The translations under genes were made by a program, and so were the position numbers. Shown here piece by piece: positions 22,765-36,200 of a stretch of 64,000 nt of DNA. Positions within the stretch are counted from its first letter, which is position 1. Every line of letters starts with the position of its first letter. The stretch comes from Phoronis australis. Taxonomy: Eukaryota; Phoronida; Phoronidae. The notes under the pieces were generated by a model. It was not told the DNA's origin, did no database searches, and worked only from the letters and a program-made list of their open reading frames with translations. Location: assembly GCA_002633005.1 (NCBI GenBank), contig NMRA01000597.1, positions 156,970 to 220,969 of the forward strand. The letters are read 5' to 3'.

Positions 22765-24675
22765 ATTCAACTGCCGCAATGTACAAATTAGATGAAGTTA
22801 TACAAACCATCACTTGTAAGAAAGACGGAACTTCACCAGGATGTGATAAAATTAGCATTGAATTCTACAAGCATGCTGATAAAAAGTTGGTAGATTCTCT
22901 GTTGCATCTATACAACTACTTAATATTTAAAAATGGTGTGTGTCCAAAAGAATGGACAAAATCCATTGTGGTACCGATATTCAAGGGCGGTGCCAAAATT
23001 CCTGAAAATTTCAGAGGAATTGCCCTCATGCAAGTAACAGCCAAAATATTCGAAAAAATACTATGCCAGCGACTTCAAAAATGGTCGGAAAGAGAAAAGG
23101 TAATTAGTATGTCTCAAGCTGCGTTTAGGAAAGGACACAGTGCGGTGGGTCCTATGTTTGCTTTATATACGTTAATAATTAAACATTTGTCGCGAGAGAA
23201 AGGTAGATTCTATTGAGCTTTCGTGGATTTTAAAGCCGCTTACAGTGCTGTAGTGGGGCGTAGGCGCACGTAGACGCAGCCAACCACCTTTTGGCATTTG
23301 AACGTAGCGCCTACGCACCGTAAGTTAGGTTTAGTGCTCAAGGTGGTACGGTGGGCTTCTACTTACCTCTAATTTTGCCACTACAGCACTGGCTGCTTAT
23401 TTATAGAAGCGCATTATATTTTAAAGTAAAGAACAATCGCATAGAGGGTAAGATGTATAACTTTCATCAATGGAATGAAGAAATGTACGCGGAAGGCTCT
23501 CAGCTATAAGCGTTTTGTTTATTTTATTTAAAAATGATTTAGAGCAAGAATTAAAATCCGGTGGCGGTGAAAGAATTTCCATGGGATCAGCTAAATTATT
23601 GCATCTGCTGTTTGGTGTTTTGATTTTATTTTCCTACGGTGTTAAAGGATTGCAGAAAAAAATTAAATATTTTATATGAGTATTGTCAGAAATGGAAATC
23701 GATTGTGAACATGTGAAAGACTAGGATAATTGTTTTCAGAAAGGGTGGAATGTTACGATCGTATGAAAAATGGACGTATGATGGGAATACTGTTAATATT
23801 GTAAATGCATATAAATATTTAGGATTAATGTTAACTACGAGAGGTTCGTGGACTTGCGCACAGAAAACTACCGTTACAGGCTTCTAAGGCAGAGAATTTA
23901 ATTAGGAAAAATGTGATTGGTTTTAATGCACTACCCATTAAAGTTAGTTTGAAATTATTCGATTGTAAGATACTGCCGATATTTTATTATGGCTGTGAGA
24001 TCTAGGGTTTTAGTGAGGGTGAAGGTATTGAGGTGAAATGGATCGTTAATCCTTGATTGCATACCGACTTTCCAGAATTATGAAATATTGGATAAAACTA
24101 TTGTAAACCGATGCGTCAAAAATTACATATCATTGCTATCAATGGCAGTACAATATGTCGGTAAATGTTAATAAACGGTGCTGAGTTAATGATGATAAGA
24201 AATTGCTATTTCAGTTTGGTTTTGGAGAAGCACGGTACAATCAGGTTGTAGATTCCGAGACAAGCTTCATATCACTTTTTAAACAGAGATGCAAAGATAT
24301 TGATCGGCAAAAATGGCAAGAAATTTTGAACAATTCGATTAAGCTGGAAACTTACAGAACTTTTTAGTTAAATATATGTTTTGAAAATTATTTAGATGTA
24401 ATTGATAATTTAAATGTTAGATCTGATATGGTAAGATTAACATGTTCAGCGTAATCTCTAATGGTTTAGAAGGGTAGACACTCGAAACTTAGCAGACGAG
24501 AAAAAATTATGCCCTCCCTGTGTTGGGACATGTGTCGAGTCAGAATATCATTTTATTGCCTGTTCTTTCATTAGTTTGTCATATGACTGTCGCTGTATTT
24601 TTCATTTGTTTATAAATACCTTTGTATAATTTATGGGTGGCATTGGGGTCAGACATGAAATAAACGTACTATTAC
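22765..24675 (+). mobile_element. Non-LTR retrotransposon (LINE) remnant with reverse transcriptase
   Basis: A 5'-truncated LINE. The frame 22779-23216 holds reverse-transcriptase blocks in order: DGTSPGCDKISIEFYK, KEWTKSIVVPIFKGG, NFRGIAL, and SQAAFRKGHS. It continues AFVDFKAAY (23217-23242), where a MITE is inserted. After the MITE the frame is full of stops but blocks remain: GERI..., LLHLLFGVLILFS (23602-23640), FRKGG and NAYKYLGLMLTTRGSW. The catalytic FADD motif is reduced to FGV with one residue missing, so the enzyme is dead. Near 24500-24560 CPPC...VESEYHFIAC is the C-terminal zinc-knuckle-like motif. The 3' end runs into aataaacgtac and a CTG tract. Its clade (CR1/I/jockey-like group) is not resolved. 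Confidence 0.85.
23243..23391. mobile_element. hAT-type MITE, copy 2 (149 bp), inserted in the LINE
   Basis: The ends CAGTGCTGTAGTGG and CCACTACAGCACTG are perfect 14-bp inverted repeats. The target duplication is GCCGCTTA (23235-23242) and GCTGCTTA (23392-23399), 7 of 8 matching. The insertion splits the DFKAAY motif of the reverse transcriptase, so it post-dates the LINE. It lacks about seven bases found in the copy at 20434. Confidence 0.9.
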
Positions 24676-24677
24676 CA

Positions 24678-24788
<111 letters not shown>

Positions 24789-24789
24789 C

Positions 24790-27700
24790 TGTTGTTGCTG
24801 CTACTTATGCAAAATCTGAACACACATACCCGTTTTAATAAATTGCAACTATTCAAGTCACAGGTGGTCGCCATACTACGTAACAATAAACTGAAAGGGG
24901 TTTCCCAGATTTCAACTAATGGGAATGACTGAATGTTAGGAAATCGGTTTCATTTCTTTAATCAATGAGAAGCCATGTTAAACACCATTCCATAGTGCTA
25001 CCTTTCGCAGTACTGTGAAAGAGTGTATACCGTAATAGGATTCCATTTCCGTTATCAATAATTTATTGAAGTCACATGCAATGTGGCGTGTAAGCGCCAT
25101 CTTCGAATTCACAATTTTAGGGTTGGACATACTCTATAAACTATGAACCATTTTTTCGGCGTTGATAGTTTCGATGTTTTTATTGCTAACGCAAATGGAA
25201 TCCTATCACGGTAAGTAATATCATGAGACCAATTTTATGACAGTAAAAAGGCCTACTTCGGGGCAAAATACAGCTTTAAAAAAGCTCGTGATATCGAGAT
25301 AGCCCATCCGCTACACAGACCTACTTTAATTGAATTTTCACTAACCGTGTTAGTGATCTTATAACAATGGCTAATTGTCTCGGCCATCTCACCTTCTTCA
25401 AATTTCACATGTGGTAGTTGACAACTATCGTGTCTGTGTTTTCAAATTTTCAATAGAATTAGAGTCATGCAGACATACTTTATATGGAATGGCATATTGT
25501 TTACGCGTATACTTATTTATTATTTTTATTTAAGTATTCTTTGTATTGTTTAGTTTTCCAGGCATTTTAACTTTAGCACCACGTTCGCATTCTTAAAAAA
25601 CGCCTTGGCACTAACGCAAATGTGTAAAACTTTTTTCCGCTAATATATGCGTGCATTGCCGGGTTAAGGGAAGCATTCTGGCATGGCCGAAAACGCATTT
25701 TTTAAATTAAGTTATTGCTTTGACCAGACTTATAGCAACTAAGTCCGTTGTTTTGTGATTTCAGCACAGAATCTGCTATTGTTGCCTTTAGCCGCTACTG
25801 AAATCGAGGCCAGTGGTGACCGTCTAGCTACCCCCCGGATGAGGGGCAGCTTCAACAATAAAGCGTCGGACTGCGAACGCTGAGGTGCTGAGAATCCGCC
25901 TTGGGGTTAGCTTCGTTACGGGCCCCCAGCGCGCAGTTGATTTCTTAAGTCGAAAAGCGATTTCTTAGTTTCTTGCTCATTGGCTTCACACTTTCTTGGA
26001 AAAGTCACTAGTCTGATGGATGCTGCTACTTTCTCATTTAAAAAGACTGTTTAGTAAACAATACATAAACTCACCGCTTATTTGTCATTTAGTTAATTAT
26101 TCTGTACACAATGAATTATTGTAAGTATCCCACAGCAGTATTGTACGAAGGCTCGTTGCAAATCTCATCCATCAGACTAAAAGCTTGTTGAATAAGACTT
26201 GATGACATATTCTTGATCGGACATCAACGTGGAATTTAAAGCATAAAACAACTATTGTGATGAGGGGGCCATCTGTGTGCCAATTGTTGCTAAATTACCC
26301 GACCAGTCAACGAGTCGGAACGGATCGGATCGGATCTGCTAGTTGGATCTCAAAGAACCAATTTTCTATCTTACTGTGTCAATTTAATCTCAAACAACCC
26401 CTTTTTATTGCAAATTTGAACCGGCCAACAAACATAAAAAACGCGGTACAGAGGTGGATTGGAAAATCAACGTATCATTTCGCACGGAATCCGACGTGAC
26501 CGAAAACCCGTCCCATCTTAGCGTCACATCCCATACACGCCTCCTGCGGGAATATACGTAACATGATGCCCCTGGCCTTGATTATCGTGAAGATAAGATT
26601 TGGTTTGCGTTTTGGAATGATGGCGTGTCATGCGTTAGTCCAGGTGCATTAGCTTCAAAATTTCCCAAGACCATTCTCTGAAAGGAGGCAAATCGAACCC
26701 TCACCACAGGCCGTAGACTCGGGCCCATCACACGATTATTTTGGGGTTAAATTTGCTAATTCCGATTTTTTGTTATAAACATCATAAAAACACAACGGAT
26801 ATTGTTGCTTATTAGTTTTGGTAAAAGCTAATAACTTCAAGTCTATCACATCCAACAATATCCCAAAAAATTTTCCAGCGTGAAACCAATTGTCCCTTTA
26901 AGTAGACAACAGGAGGCTCTGCTGGAGTCACATCTGTGCATAGATCGACAGGTGACCCCACATCTCCATTTTTATCTCGTGTGCAGTGATATCAAAATGT
27001 GTCAAGCTGTTATGAAAACAACAGAAAGTCCAGTTGAGAATTCGTCAACCGGGAGCGCAACAGCTACTGTAGAACGTTCAGGGCTAGGAATGACCAACGA
27101 CAAAACAGAGGAAAATTTTCGGGGTGATGAGTCGTTTCACAAATAGATTTCTGTGAATAGAAATACTTTTATTTTTTGTGTTGTAAATTTTAAGTGAAAT
27201 AGAATTTTTGCATGAATAAAGTCAAAATAATGATCAAAAAGTGACAAAAAGAGGAAACTAGAAGTCAAATAAGGGAAATCGAAACAAAAAAGAGAAAATC
27301 TCCTCAAAAGAGGAAAATTCCAAGTCCTGAACATTCCATTTGTAAAGCGTCTGCTGCTGGATCATTCCTACCACCGAATTATTGTTTTTTCGCTGTTCTA
27401 AGTTCTGCACCACAGTTACCAGCAGACAGTTTCAAAAAATTGTGCATATTCATAACAATATTATAATCCCTTGAAAAATGAAAAAGTGCAATTTTTGCAA
27501 TTATTTTGTCCAAAATTGGTGAGATTTTACCATAACACCAACTTTACTGAGATTTTGATTTCTGGACTAGGGAAGTGGTGCAAATACTTGAGCCCGCAGG
27601 GTTTGACAGACTTGTCATTTAGTTAGCTTAAAGTACTGTGGCTGGAAAAAGGCTGGTTCCTTGACCCAACAGTAGATAGAGTTATCAGTCAGAGCACTGA

Positions 27701-28387
27701 GTAATTCAGGGATGTATCTTAAAGGTCACCCACAGTGACAAGGTTTAAAGTGGCGCACTCTATTGACCAGCTGGTGACTCAACAGTAATGTTTTCCAAAC
27801 ACTGCATGGCAATTTTTCACGTTTAATTTTGTGATCTGCAAAAGATACAAGTCAAATGTTACAAAATTTACAAAACAAGACTTACATTACAGGTTCTGTT
27901 TAGCAATCTGATAAAAGTCCTAAGTCGCCACGAAGACACTATGCACTTTCTCAGCGCACACTCAAAATAAAACAACAGAATTGTTTGGCAAAAATCAGAA
28001 GGCCCCATCTGTAAGTCTTACACAGGTAATGTGCAACATCCTCTGCTTCTGCCTTATCAGACGAGACACTCCGACATTTGCCCAGTTCGATGGTTCTTCT
28101 AGGACTCTCACGAACCCTATTACGGGACGATCTCAATTACCGTTTAGCGACTTGGGAAATTTGGTAAGTTCATAACATGCTAAGAGACGAGCCCTGTATT
28201 ATATAACTATAGACATGAGTCACAAAAATACATGACAACTAGAAAGTTGGTGCCAAGCCAAAAATAAGTTTTCATTTTACAGTAGAACACAAAGGAGCAG
28301 ACTAAGTCACAAAATCAAGTTCACATAGTCCTATCCACAGAACTAACATGCATTATGAAGCTGCAATGTTCACACCTCGTTTCCTAG
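24790..28387. other. Non-coding stretch, one dispersed repeat
   Basis: Contains R2 copy 2 at about 25095-25250. Open frames such as 26257-26499 and 26880-27146 show no known domain, and I do not call them genes. Confidence 0.45.
25095..25250 (+). repeat. Dispersed repeat R2, copy 2
   Basis: Matches 12340-12500 through gaaccattttttcggcg, gatagtttcgatgttttt and catgagaccaattttatgac. Diverged, no clear ends. Confidence 0.5.
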
Positions 28388-29626
28388 TTAAAACTGCATA
28401 TGAGGGTCATTATTTCTACGACTGTTCATGTAACGGCCACTGTTCATTGAGTTATTCATTAACGAATTGCCAAATGTAGGTTGGTTCCCATAGAAACCAT
28501 CACTCATAGGGGTGCCCCCATAAGAGGGACCATCCATTGTGTTATACCCAAAAGAGCCATCCCCATAAGCACCACTGTCTGTTGGAGCTGTCCGACTGGA
28601 ATTACGATCTCTCACAGTATCTTTAAACAGGTCCATTGAGAAACTTTTCCCACGATCCATTTCCAGTGCTTCTTTAGCTGCGCGCAGGAGATAGTACTGT
28701 GCTGCTTCAATTTCCTCCTCCGTTCCAATCAGTGTCGTGACGGATTCATCACAACCTGGCTTGGCTTTTGCAATGTTTATCGTGGCCTTAGACCTCGCCC
28801 GTATCCAGCCAATGCGGTCTCCACCTTGCCCGATGATGAAGCCAACCAGGTTGTTCGGAATGGTGCACTCAAATTTTTTCCGTTTTGTCTTGTCATTACT
28901 GTTACCTGTAACCAAGTCAGTGGTGTGCGTCGGAGCTTTGTAACCGCCAAGGTGATCGTCAAATGGAGCTTGTGTTTCAGTTAAGGTTTCGTTGTCAAAA
29001 AATCCAAACGACAACCCAAATTGTTCCACAGGATTTTTCTCAGGATCAAACAGTTGACTGTCGCCTTGAATAAAATAGTTTTTCAAATACTGGAAAATGC
29101 TCTCCACTGCTTTTATTACTGCATCGAGATTCCCCAGAACCCACACTACTCTTTCAGTTGAATTCGGAAGAGTGTCGTTGAAAACTTTTAACACACTCAC
29201 GCCACTCGATGACTTCAGCTCCTTAATTTTAGCACCTTTTGCACCAATAAGACGACCACATAAGCTGCGATCCACAAGTAAGTGAATGCCACATGGAAAG
29301 TTGGTTCGTCCTTCTTCCTTGAAAGCTGTATGCCTTTCAAGATTGATGAAAATGTCGGTTAAGCAGCGACACACAGTGTCCAACGATGCATCGATAGACA
29401 GAAGTCTTTCCTCACTTTTTGTGGAAGGCACCAAAATGGTCGACTCGTATTCACTTCTAAGTCGCTTAATATTGGCCCCTCGCTTTCCGATGACAGATCC
29501 AGCATCCATATCCCGAACTAAGGCTCGGAACTGAACTGGAAAAGCAGCAGATTTCTTGGACTGCGATTCCTCTTCGACGACATCGACGTTTTCTGTACCT
29601 TTAGCTGCTTTAGTAAGTGAAGCCAT
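28388..29626 (-). CDS. hnRNP K-like RNA-binding protein with three KH domains
   Basis: A single uninterrupted frame of 412 residues. ATG 29626 is the first in-frame ATG and has G at -3 and G at +4. Three KH domains carry intact GxxG loops: VIGKRGANI (residues 47-50), LIGAKGAKI (128-131) and IIGQGGDRI (266-269). The order and spacing, with a long linker before the third KH, are those of hnRNP K / PCBP-type proteins, which bind C-rich RNA and single-stranded DNA and act in splicing, translation and transcription. The tail from about residue 330 is rich in Gly, Ser, Asn, Met and Tyr (GGTPMSDGFYG, NSMNSGRYMNSRR), a low-complexity region often used for assembly. No intron interrupts the coding part, unlike vertebrate HNRNPK, so it may be an ancient retrocopy or a lineage with intron loss. 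The frame is intact, which argues for function. Confidence 0.85.
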   Translation of the reverse strand: MASLTKAAKGTENVDVVEEESQSKKSAAFPVQFRALVRDMDAGSVIGKRGANIKRLRSEYESTILVPSTKSEERLLSIDASLDTVCRCLTDIFINLERHTAFKEEGRTNFPCGIHLLVDRSLCGRLIGAKGAKIKELKSSSGVSVLKVFNDTLPNSTERVVWVLGNLDAVIKAVESIFQYLKNYFIQGDSQLFDPEKNPVEQFGLSFGFFDNETLTETQAPFDDHLGGYKAPTHTTDLVTGNSNDKTKRKKFECTIPNNLVGFIIGQGGDRIGWIRARSKATINIAKAKPGCDESVTTLIGTEEEIEAAQYYLLRAAKEALEMDRGKSFSMDLFKDTVRDRNSSRTAPTDSGAYGDGSFGYNTMDGPSYGGTPMSDGFYGNQPTFGNSLMNNSMNSGRYMNSRRNNDPHMQF

Positions 29627-29713
29627 TCCGTTAAAATTTCCTTTGCAAAGCAAACGAAAGTAGCGTAAATCCGGTAAAAATGTCAAGACAATGAGGGCAA
29701 TATCACCGAACAC

Positions 29714-32194
29714 CCGCCATTTGCAAATAGCGAACCTAGCGGTGACTCAGGTTGAGGTGGAAGGGAAGTACTGACCTCTATTGGCGGAAATTAGCTTTAC
29801 AACGCGTAGTTAACGCGCTGAAATTTTAACATAGTCTTATTGGCAGCAGCATTTTATGCTCAGAGAAAATAGGACCTGTATCACTGCGCTCACTTCCATA
29901 GTCAGAAGGGCCACGCGAAATCAAACGTGGGTTTCTTGTACGCCAAACAGGACCGGATAGCCGATTTAACCTGACCTCTGAGTCATTGCATAGGCCCCTA
30001 ATCGATTTTTTTGAATGCATATGCAGCATCTTCAAAGTACAAATCTCGCGGGAATGAATGCTATCTAGGTTACATAATACTAATATAAGCCCGGTCGCCT
30101 TTTTAAAAATCCAACAATTCGCCCGTTAATTCGATCTCCAAAAGCCACTAAACTAAAATAACTGAAAACGAACGGAATGTTACGATTTTTGTATCGTGTT
30201 GTTAAAACAAATGAGAATTTTCGTTCAAGTTTATTTGTTCAACTAGAAACTGTCGTACAACCACGGCAGGCTTAGACCTAGTAGCGCGCAGAAGGCTGGC
30301 CGACGGAGCGATGCCATCGACCATCCACACTGGGGGCATCCATATCGGGGTTGGGGGCATCCAATCACTGAGAAGAAACTTCTTGAGCTGTGACTAATTT
30401 GTAATTAAATTGAATAAAGTTTCTATTTTATGTTTCATCTTTTCACTTTTCTTGGCGCTAATTAGGTCCATGCCGGTTGAGTGGAGAGAGGGACATCCAA
30501 TAAAAAATCGCCCCGGGCATCACCAAACCTCTGCGCGTTACTGCTTAGACCCAAGTGGCGGGGCTACTTTGCATCATATTAACGTGCACGTATCTGCTCT
30601 CGCCCCAGTTCAATGTCGTCAATTAATTTCCTTAGTTGCCATCGCTTTCGTGAGACAAATCTTACTGCTCACGATACTAGAAAGCACTTAAGTGTCTCGT
30701 AAGAACTGATCGTATGGCTTACGCTGTCACGCGCACGATTGTTTCGAGCTGAGCATGCGCGGGCGCCGTGCGCACTCGAGTGGTGGAGCCATAGACATAT
30801 TAAGATGTCTATGGGTGGACCATTTGGTAGCAAACAAGCCGATTTTTATATTAAGCTCTATATGGAGACCGAGCAACAGAATGATGGCGAGTAGATGACG
30901 AAAACAGCGCTTGATAATAAATTAATGCGCTATCTGCTGCACCAGGGTGCTGCTTGTTTGTTTGAACACAAAATCTTTTAGAATATTGAGTTATCTTTTA
31001 TTCCTCATCGGATCTTGGCTTCGCTTGGCTGCCTGTGCCGGGGTGCTTGGTGATGGTAAGAATTTCTGATTGTAATGGTATAAGGCTTTGAACAATTGCA
31101 TTGGAAAAAAATGAAGACTTGTTTTCTTGGTATCCAGGGCTAACTAGTAATACTGACCCTGAGTTGGACCTAGCAAAAAACGTGGCCGACTTTGCTAGCC
31201 ATCGGATTTTTACCGACATTAAATTTGCAAAATTAAGCATACGGAGGCATTCAGTAAGAAAAACGAATTTTGTGACTATCCTGATACCACCTAAAATGGA
31301 TCGAAATCCTTTTTACCCCAGTGTCACATGATGCCAGTCGGATCGGATCCGTCTTTAAACAGTGGTGCTCAACTGATTTCAAACTGCATCGGACGCAGAC
31401 CTGAACCCACGCTATTTTTGGCCTTTTCGATAACTCATCCGTCCTTGAATTGCTGCATACTTGCTCATTATTCAATTCACATGTTTCGCACTCATGTGCG
31501 TGCTCCAAAATCCCGTGTAACAGGCGCAGCATCAGTTTCAGGAGCCCGGCCCCAACTCATATGGAAAATCGTTTTGTATTGTATTTCGACTGCACGCACC
31601 GCTTGTGATCTAGCAAGCGGTGTTGGACGGAATCATGAAAGCGATAAAATTAGCTGAGATAACGCTACCCGTGGTGCCATTCATTTGACTGAATGCCAGT
31701 GTCAACAAGAGTGAGAGGTGGCAAGTTAGAACGATGAAAAGGGAGGGAGACCCACTGAAGTAAAAACGTGAGAAAAAACGTGACCAAGATTAAAGACAGT
31801 AGCCAGATGGATTCATTACGGGAGAAATTGGACGTGAAAACGAACAGCTTTCGCCTTCTCCGGCTTCACCCAACTGTCATTTGTACCTCATCCATTCCTC
31901 TTTTAGATGACTGCAGCACGATCGCTACATATGCAAGTATAACATGGGAGCACAAATGAACACACGCAATCAGAATGTCTTAATTTTGGCCGGCAACATC
32001 GACCCAAATCGTTGAAATTTGTGTCAAATTGGACCCTACATAACACAGCTTCATACGTAAGAGCTGAGCATGGAACTAAATGTGTCTTATACAGTAATCA
32101 ATGAATACAGCGTTGAATGTTTGTATTTAAAATTTAAACATAATAGCTTCACACGAATTAGAAACCGGTGCACTGACGGAGTTACCATTAAGCC
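29714..32194. other. Intergenic stretch upstream of the KH gene
   Basis: No recognisable gene or repeat ends. Several frames of 60-110 codons exist but show no domain or splice support. A GC-richer patch near 30280-30370 holds a repeated gggggcatcca motif. Confidence 0.45.
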
Positions 32195-33118
32195 TTTCAC
32201 TTGAACTGTTTGATAAAATCGCTGTGCCAACTATGTGCTACGGTGCGGAATTCTGGGGATTCAAAGAAAATGAATGGCTTGAAAATGTATGGGATAAATT
32301 CTGTAAAATTTCTCTTGGAGTTGGAAACTCTTGCTCAAACGCAGCTGTATTGGGTGAATGTGGAATATGTCCACTCTATGCAAAGTACTATGTCACGTGT
32401 GTAAAATATTGGCTAAAGTTATTGAAAATGCCACCTTAGATACGCTAAAGCGACTTATGACGTGTTAGCTGATTTAGATCGGAATGGAAGAAATAGTTTA
32501 CGGTTGGGTATCTTCTGTTAGACAATTGCTATCAAAATACGGTTTTTATGAAATTTGGTTGAATCAAGGTGCAACGTGCGAAGTCTTGTTTTTTTAGAAG
32601 TATCTTCGCGCAAAGAGTTAATGACTGCTATGAGCAAGGTTGGCGATCATAATGCAAACTTAAATACTTCTGTAATTTTAAGACTCAGTACTCTTTTGAA
32701 CCATATCTTAAGTTACCACTACATAATAGTCTTATTCAAGCGTTTACTCGGTTACGTTGCTCCAGCCATAGACTACAAGTGGAAGTGGGTAGACACAAGA
32801 AAGTGGAATATTATAGAAGATTATGTTTAATTTGCAATGATGGTCTTGTAGAGGATGAATACCACTTCCTTTTGATTTGCAAGGGATACTTTGAACTTAG
32901 GTCACGTTTTTATGAAAGAAGTTCAATAGAAGCACCCAACTCAAGAATGCTGTACACGCCTGCTAGCTAATCCAGATATATCTGTTGTTAAATATGTGTA
33001 TTCTGCCCTCAAAAGAAAAAGAGAACAACTCTTACATGGGTTGACTGCGTGTGCAAATGAGAATGTTTGATTTTTGTTTATTGTACTTTTGGCAAGAGGC
33101 CTTCAATACAAATAAACG
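32195..33118 (+). mobile_element. Second LINE remnant (C-terminal part only)
   Basis: The frame at 32202-32440 reads LFDKIAVPTMCYGAEFWGF, then GECGICPLYAKYY, the region after the reverse-transcriptase core in the same class of LINE as at 22.8 kb. After frame breaks, 32779-32970 gives CLICNDGLVEDEYHFLLIC, the terminal Cys/His motif. It ends near acaaataaacgtacg, similar to the tail of the first LINE (aataaacgtac). It is heavily truncated at the 5' side. Confidence 0.8.
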
Positions 33119-33296
33119 TACGACGAATTAAAATGAATAGACTAAAAGTTATTTCGTTTATTTGACAGTAGCAATTTTGTTCACACAAAAAGTAAAACAA
33201 GAAACCATAAAATCACAAGAACGATATATTTACATTTACTGTTTGAATTTTAAATGACTGCCACGTTTCAAATTCATTTGCACAATATTGTCAGAT

Positions 33297-36200
33297 TCAG
33301 TGCATCCTAAGTTCGACATCCTCTGCCACTTCGACTTTTGTTGTCTCTATTTCTGGAGACTGAATTTCGACACTTTTCGTCTTGGTTTCCGTATCAAGGT
33401 GTCTTGACTTCATGTGTCTTTCAAGATCACGTCTGCGAACGAGAATTTTGCCACAGTGGGGACATCTGTAGGGCGATTGTCCTTGAGCGTGCAGGCGAAT
33501 GTGTTTGTTCAAATTGCTTGGATCACCAAACGAACGGAAACAAACTTTGCATTTAAGGGGTTTGTACCCAGTGTGAGTCCGCAAATGAATTTTTAGTCCG
33601 TATTTACGAGAGTAAAGTTTACCGCAATACACACAAATGTGGCCCTTATCATGCCGGCATGAATACAAGGGTAGAACATCTAGTGGTTCTCCAACTACCT
33701 CACTTGGAGGAGGAATTCTTACCCCGGTTTCGAGGTGGTTGCCGGTGATATCACGAGCTTTAACGATACTTTGTTGACACGTGGCGGTCGTTTCCGATTT
33801 CAACCCTTCAATGCTGTTATTCAGAAAATATTTCATTTGCAGTGCGTCTTCAGAAATTGGCAATTTGCACGAATTAATAATTTTTGCCAAATCGGGGACT
33901 TTCAAGGCTGAAAGTTTTGCCAACGTTGAGGACACGTTTGAAAACCTGTGTGATAGCCGACTGTTTGTCAACAGGGAGTTTTTCGTGTGTGCGGCAGGAA
34001 TTCCACCGTACTGGAACATTCGTTCTTGCTGTATCATCCATGGTTGCCAAATTAGCGGAAGTGGCGCAAACAATTGCGATAAATGGTTGCACAGCCGTAA
34101 ATGACTCTTCAAACTATTCGGGAACGCATACGACTGTTTGCAGCGCGAGCAGACATACCGATTGTTTGCTGAAAATTGAGAACAAAACTTATGATTAGCA
34201 CGATTTGAGGAAGATCATTTTTAATAGTTAGCATACCAATCAGACTCAAAGGCAGATTCAGGGGCAGGGATCCGTCTCCCTTCCGGACATGACCAGAAAA
34301 ACACCTCCCTGCATGCCGTTTTCAGGGATTACGCGAAAACATTTCATTTGCAAATTGCGGTTGGGACCCTTCATTGTGGCATCTTAGAACCGCCAGTGAG
34401 ACTGCAAAGTATGAAGCTGACAGAAACCAAAATGTTACACACATGGATAAGCTCCTACTATGGTTCTTTCGTACTGCCATCTATTCATCTGATTTGTTCA
34501 TTGTTGTGCAAGGAATAGATCAGTCTTTTTAAATAAACATCTTTTCTCTGTCTTGTCGAAGCCTAAACAACTATTGCTTCTCAGCTCGAAACAGTACCAG
34601 GAGATTCATTCATACATTATTTGTAAACTGTCATGTCGGGCGTTGTAAACTCCATCAATAAATATCCTGACACGACCCAACGTATTGTATGACTTGTCAT
34701 GCGATATATTGACATTCTCATGGGTTGTATTTAGACAATGGATTTGACCTAAACTGTCCACTTCCGACGTTGGAAACAGTGTAAATATGTATCCACTCCA
34801 GCTCTGTTGTAATTAAATAATTAACTGTTGCGTTGTTTACAAATGCAGTGTAAATGACAAACATGTCAGACTAAGATCGTTCTTTCTAAATTGAAATCAC
34901 ACACCAACTGCGACTTCGTCAATGATGTCAGTTTTCGGTATTTGTAGCGAAACGTTTTTGTCATACACACCAATTTGATTTTGTCCAGGGAAATCCATGT
35001 TTTCTTATAAAAATATTTGCCTAGCGTTTATTGTTGTTATCGCTAATCAATGTTTTCAACTAAAACGGCGTATTACAAATCACATCATGTGTGTTAAGGA
35101 CTCTGTCCAAATGCTGTATAAAATTTTACAAAGGTTACTAGATCTCCTTAAGTCTAATAATTCTGTTTCGACAGACAAGCCTCTTACTTAGAATAAACCA
35201 CGTTGCAAATTTGCAAGTCCATTAAGTGCGATAAGTAATTTATAAACAATAAATTATGTTAAAATCAACCAACAAGTTTTGGTGAGGCAAATCATTAAAT
35301 AATTAGAACTAACAAGGTCAATTATATTATGTGATTTTCTCGACCATAATACCTGAATTTGTGTTATTATCTTTTTCATTTATTCGTCCCGTACTAACTC
35401 GACTAAAAATTTTTCAACCCTCACCGAAACAACAATGAGAGTGTGATACCAGGGGTGGATCCAAGATTTTGAGTTTGGGGGCTAGGGCAGAATATTAGCC
35501 AGGATTTTGCCCGTCATGCATTCGCACTCTCGAACTGACAAATGGAATATGGGAGAATTTTAGGGGGTGCATGGCCCCTTGGCCTCTCTCTAAATCCGCC
35601 ACTGGATACAATGTCTACGCAAGTCTTACAAGACCGTATCGTGTCTATTTAAAGGTAACTTACCTATAATGTTACTTGGTGATAATACCGGTATGTCAAG
35701 CGTCCTTGACAACTCATGTCCATACCAGATGAGCAGACGATCGCCACCTTTCACATCTTTTGTCACCTTGATGTACACTTGAGAGTTATGAAGAACGAAC
35801 TCGAGATTCTGTTCGTAATGGTCGCGTGCGGCTTGCACGAAAAACATCCAATCATTGTCTGTTAACGTAAGATGACTTGGAAACGTCTGCCTCCGCCGAA
35901 TTTGGCCGTTGTCAAATTGAACCTATACAAATAGTTACCCAATGAATTACAATTTCAATTTTGGAACAGATTCAGTCAGACTGCGCATATAACATTCAAC
36001 TTGGGCCTGCTGAATTGTGTTGCAGTATAATACCAACAGTATGACAACGCCCTTTTTTAGAAGATAACTGTGCTGCTTGCCCCAACAATTGATTCTGGTA
36101 CATTTATAGTAAGTCTAGTCGTTTCTTATGTCATCACAAACTTATCATCATACCTCAATTGCGAAGGCCTTGGAGAGCATATCTGTGGCTGAAAGTTGAA

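Noticed and set aside
25844-25930. tRNA-like look of cgtcggactgcgaacgctga
   Set aside because: No B box and no pairing acceptor or anticodon stems.
34255-34425. A sixth CAG(N)GG-type MITE (caggggcagggatcc ... agaaccgccagtga)
   Set aside because: The ends are too degenerate and no 5-bp duplication could be found.
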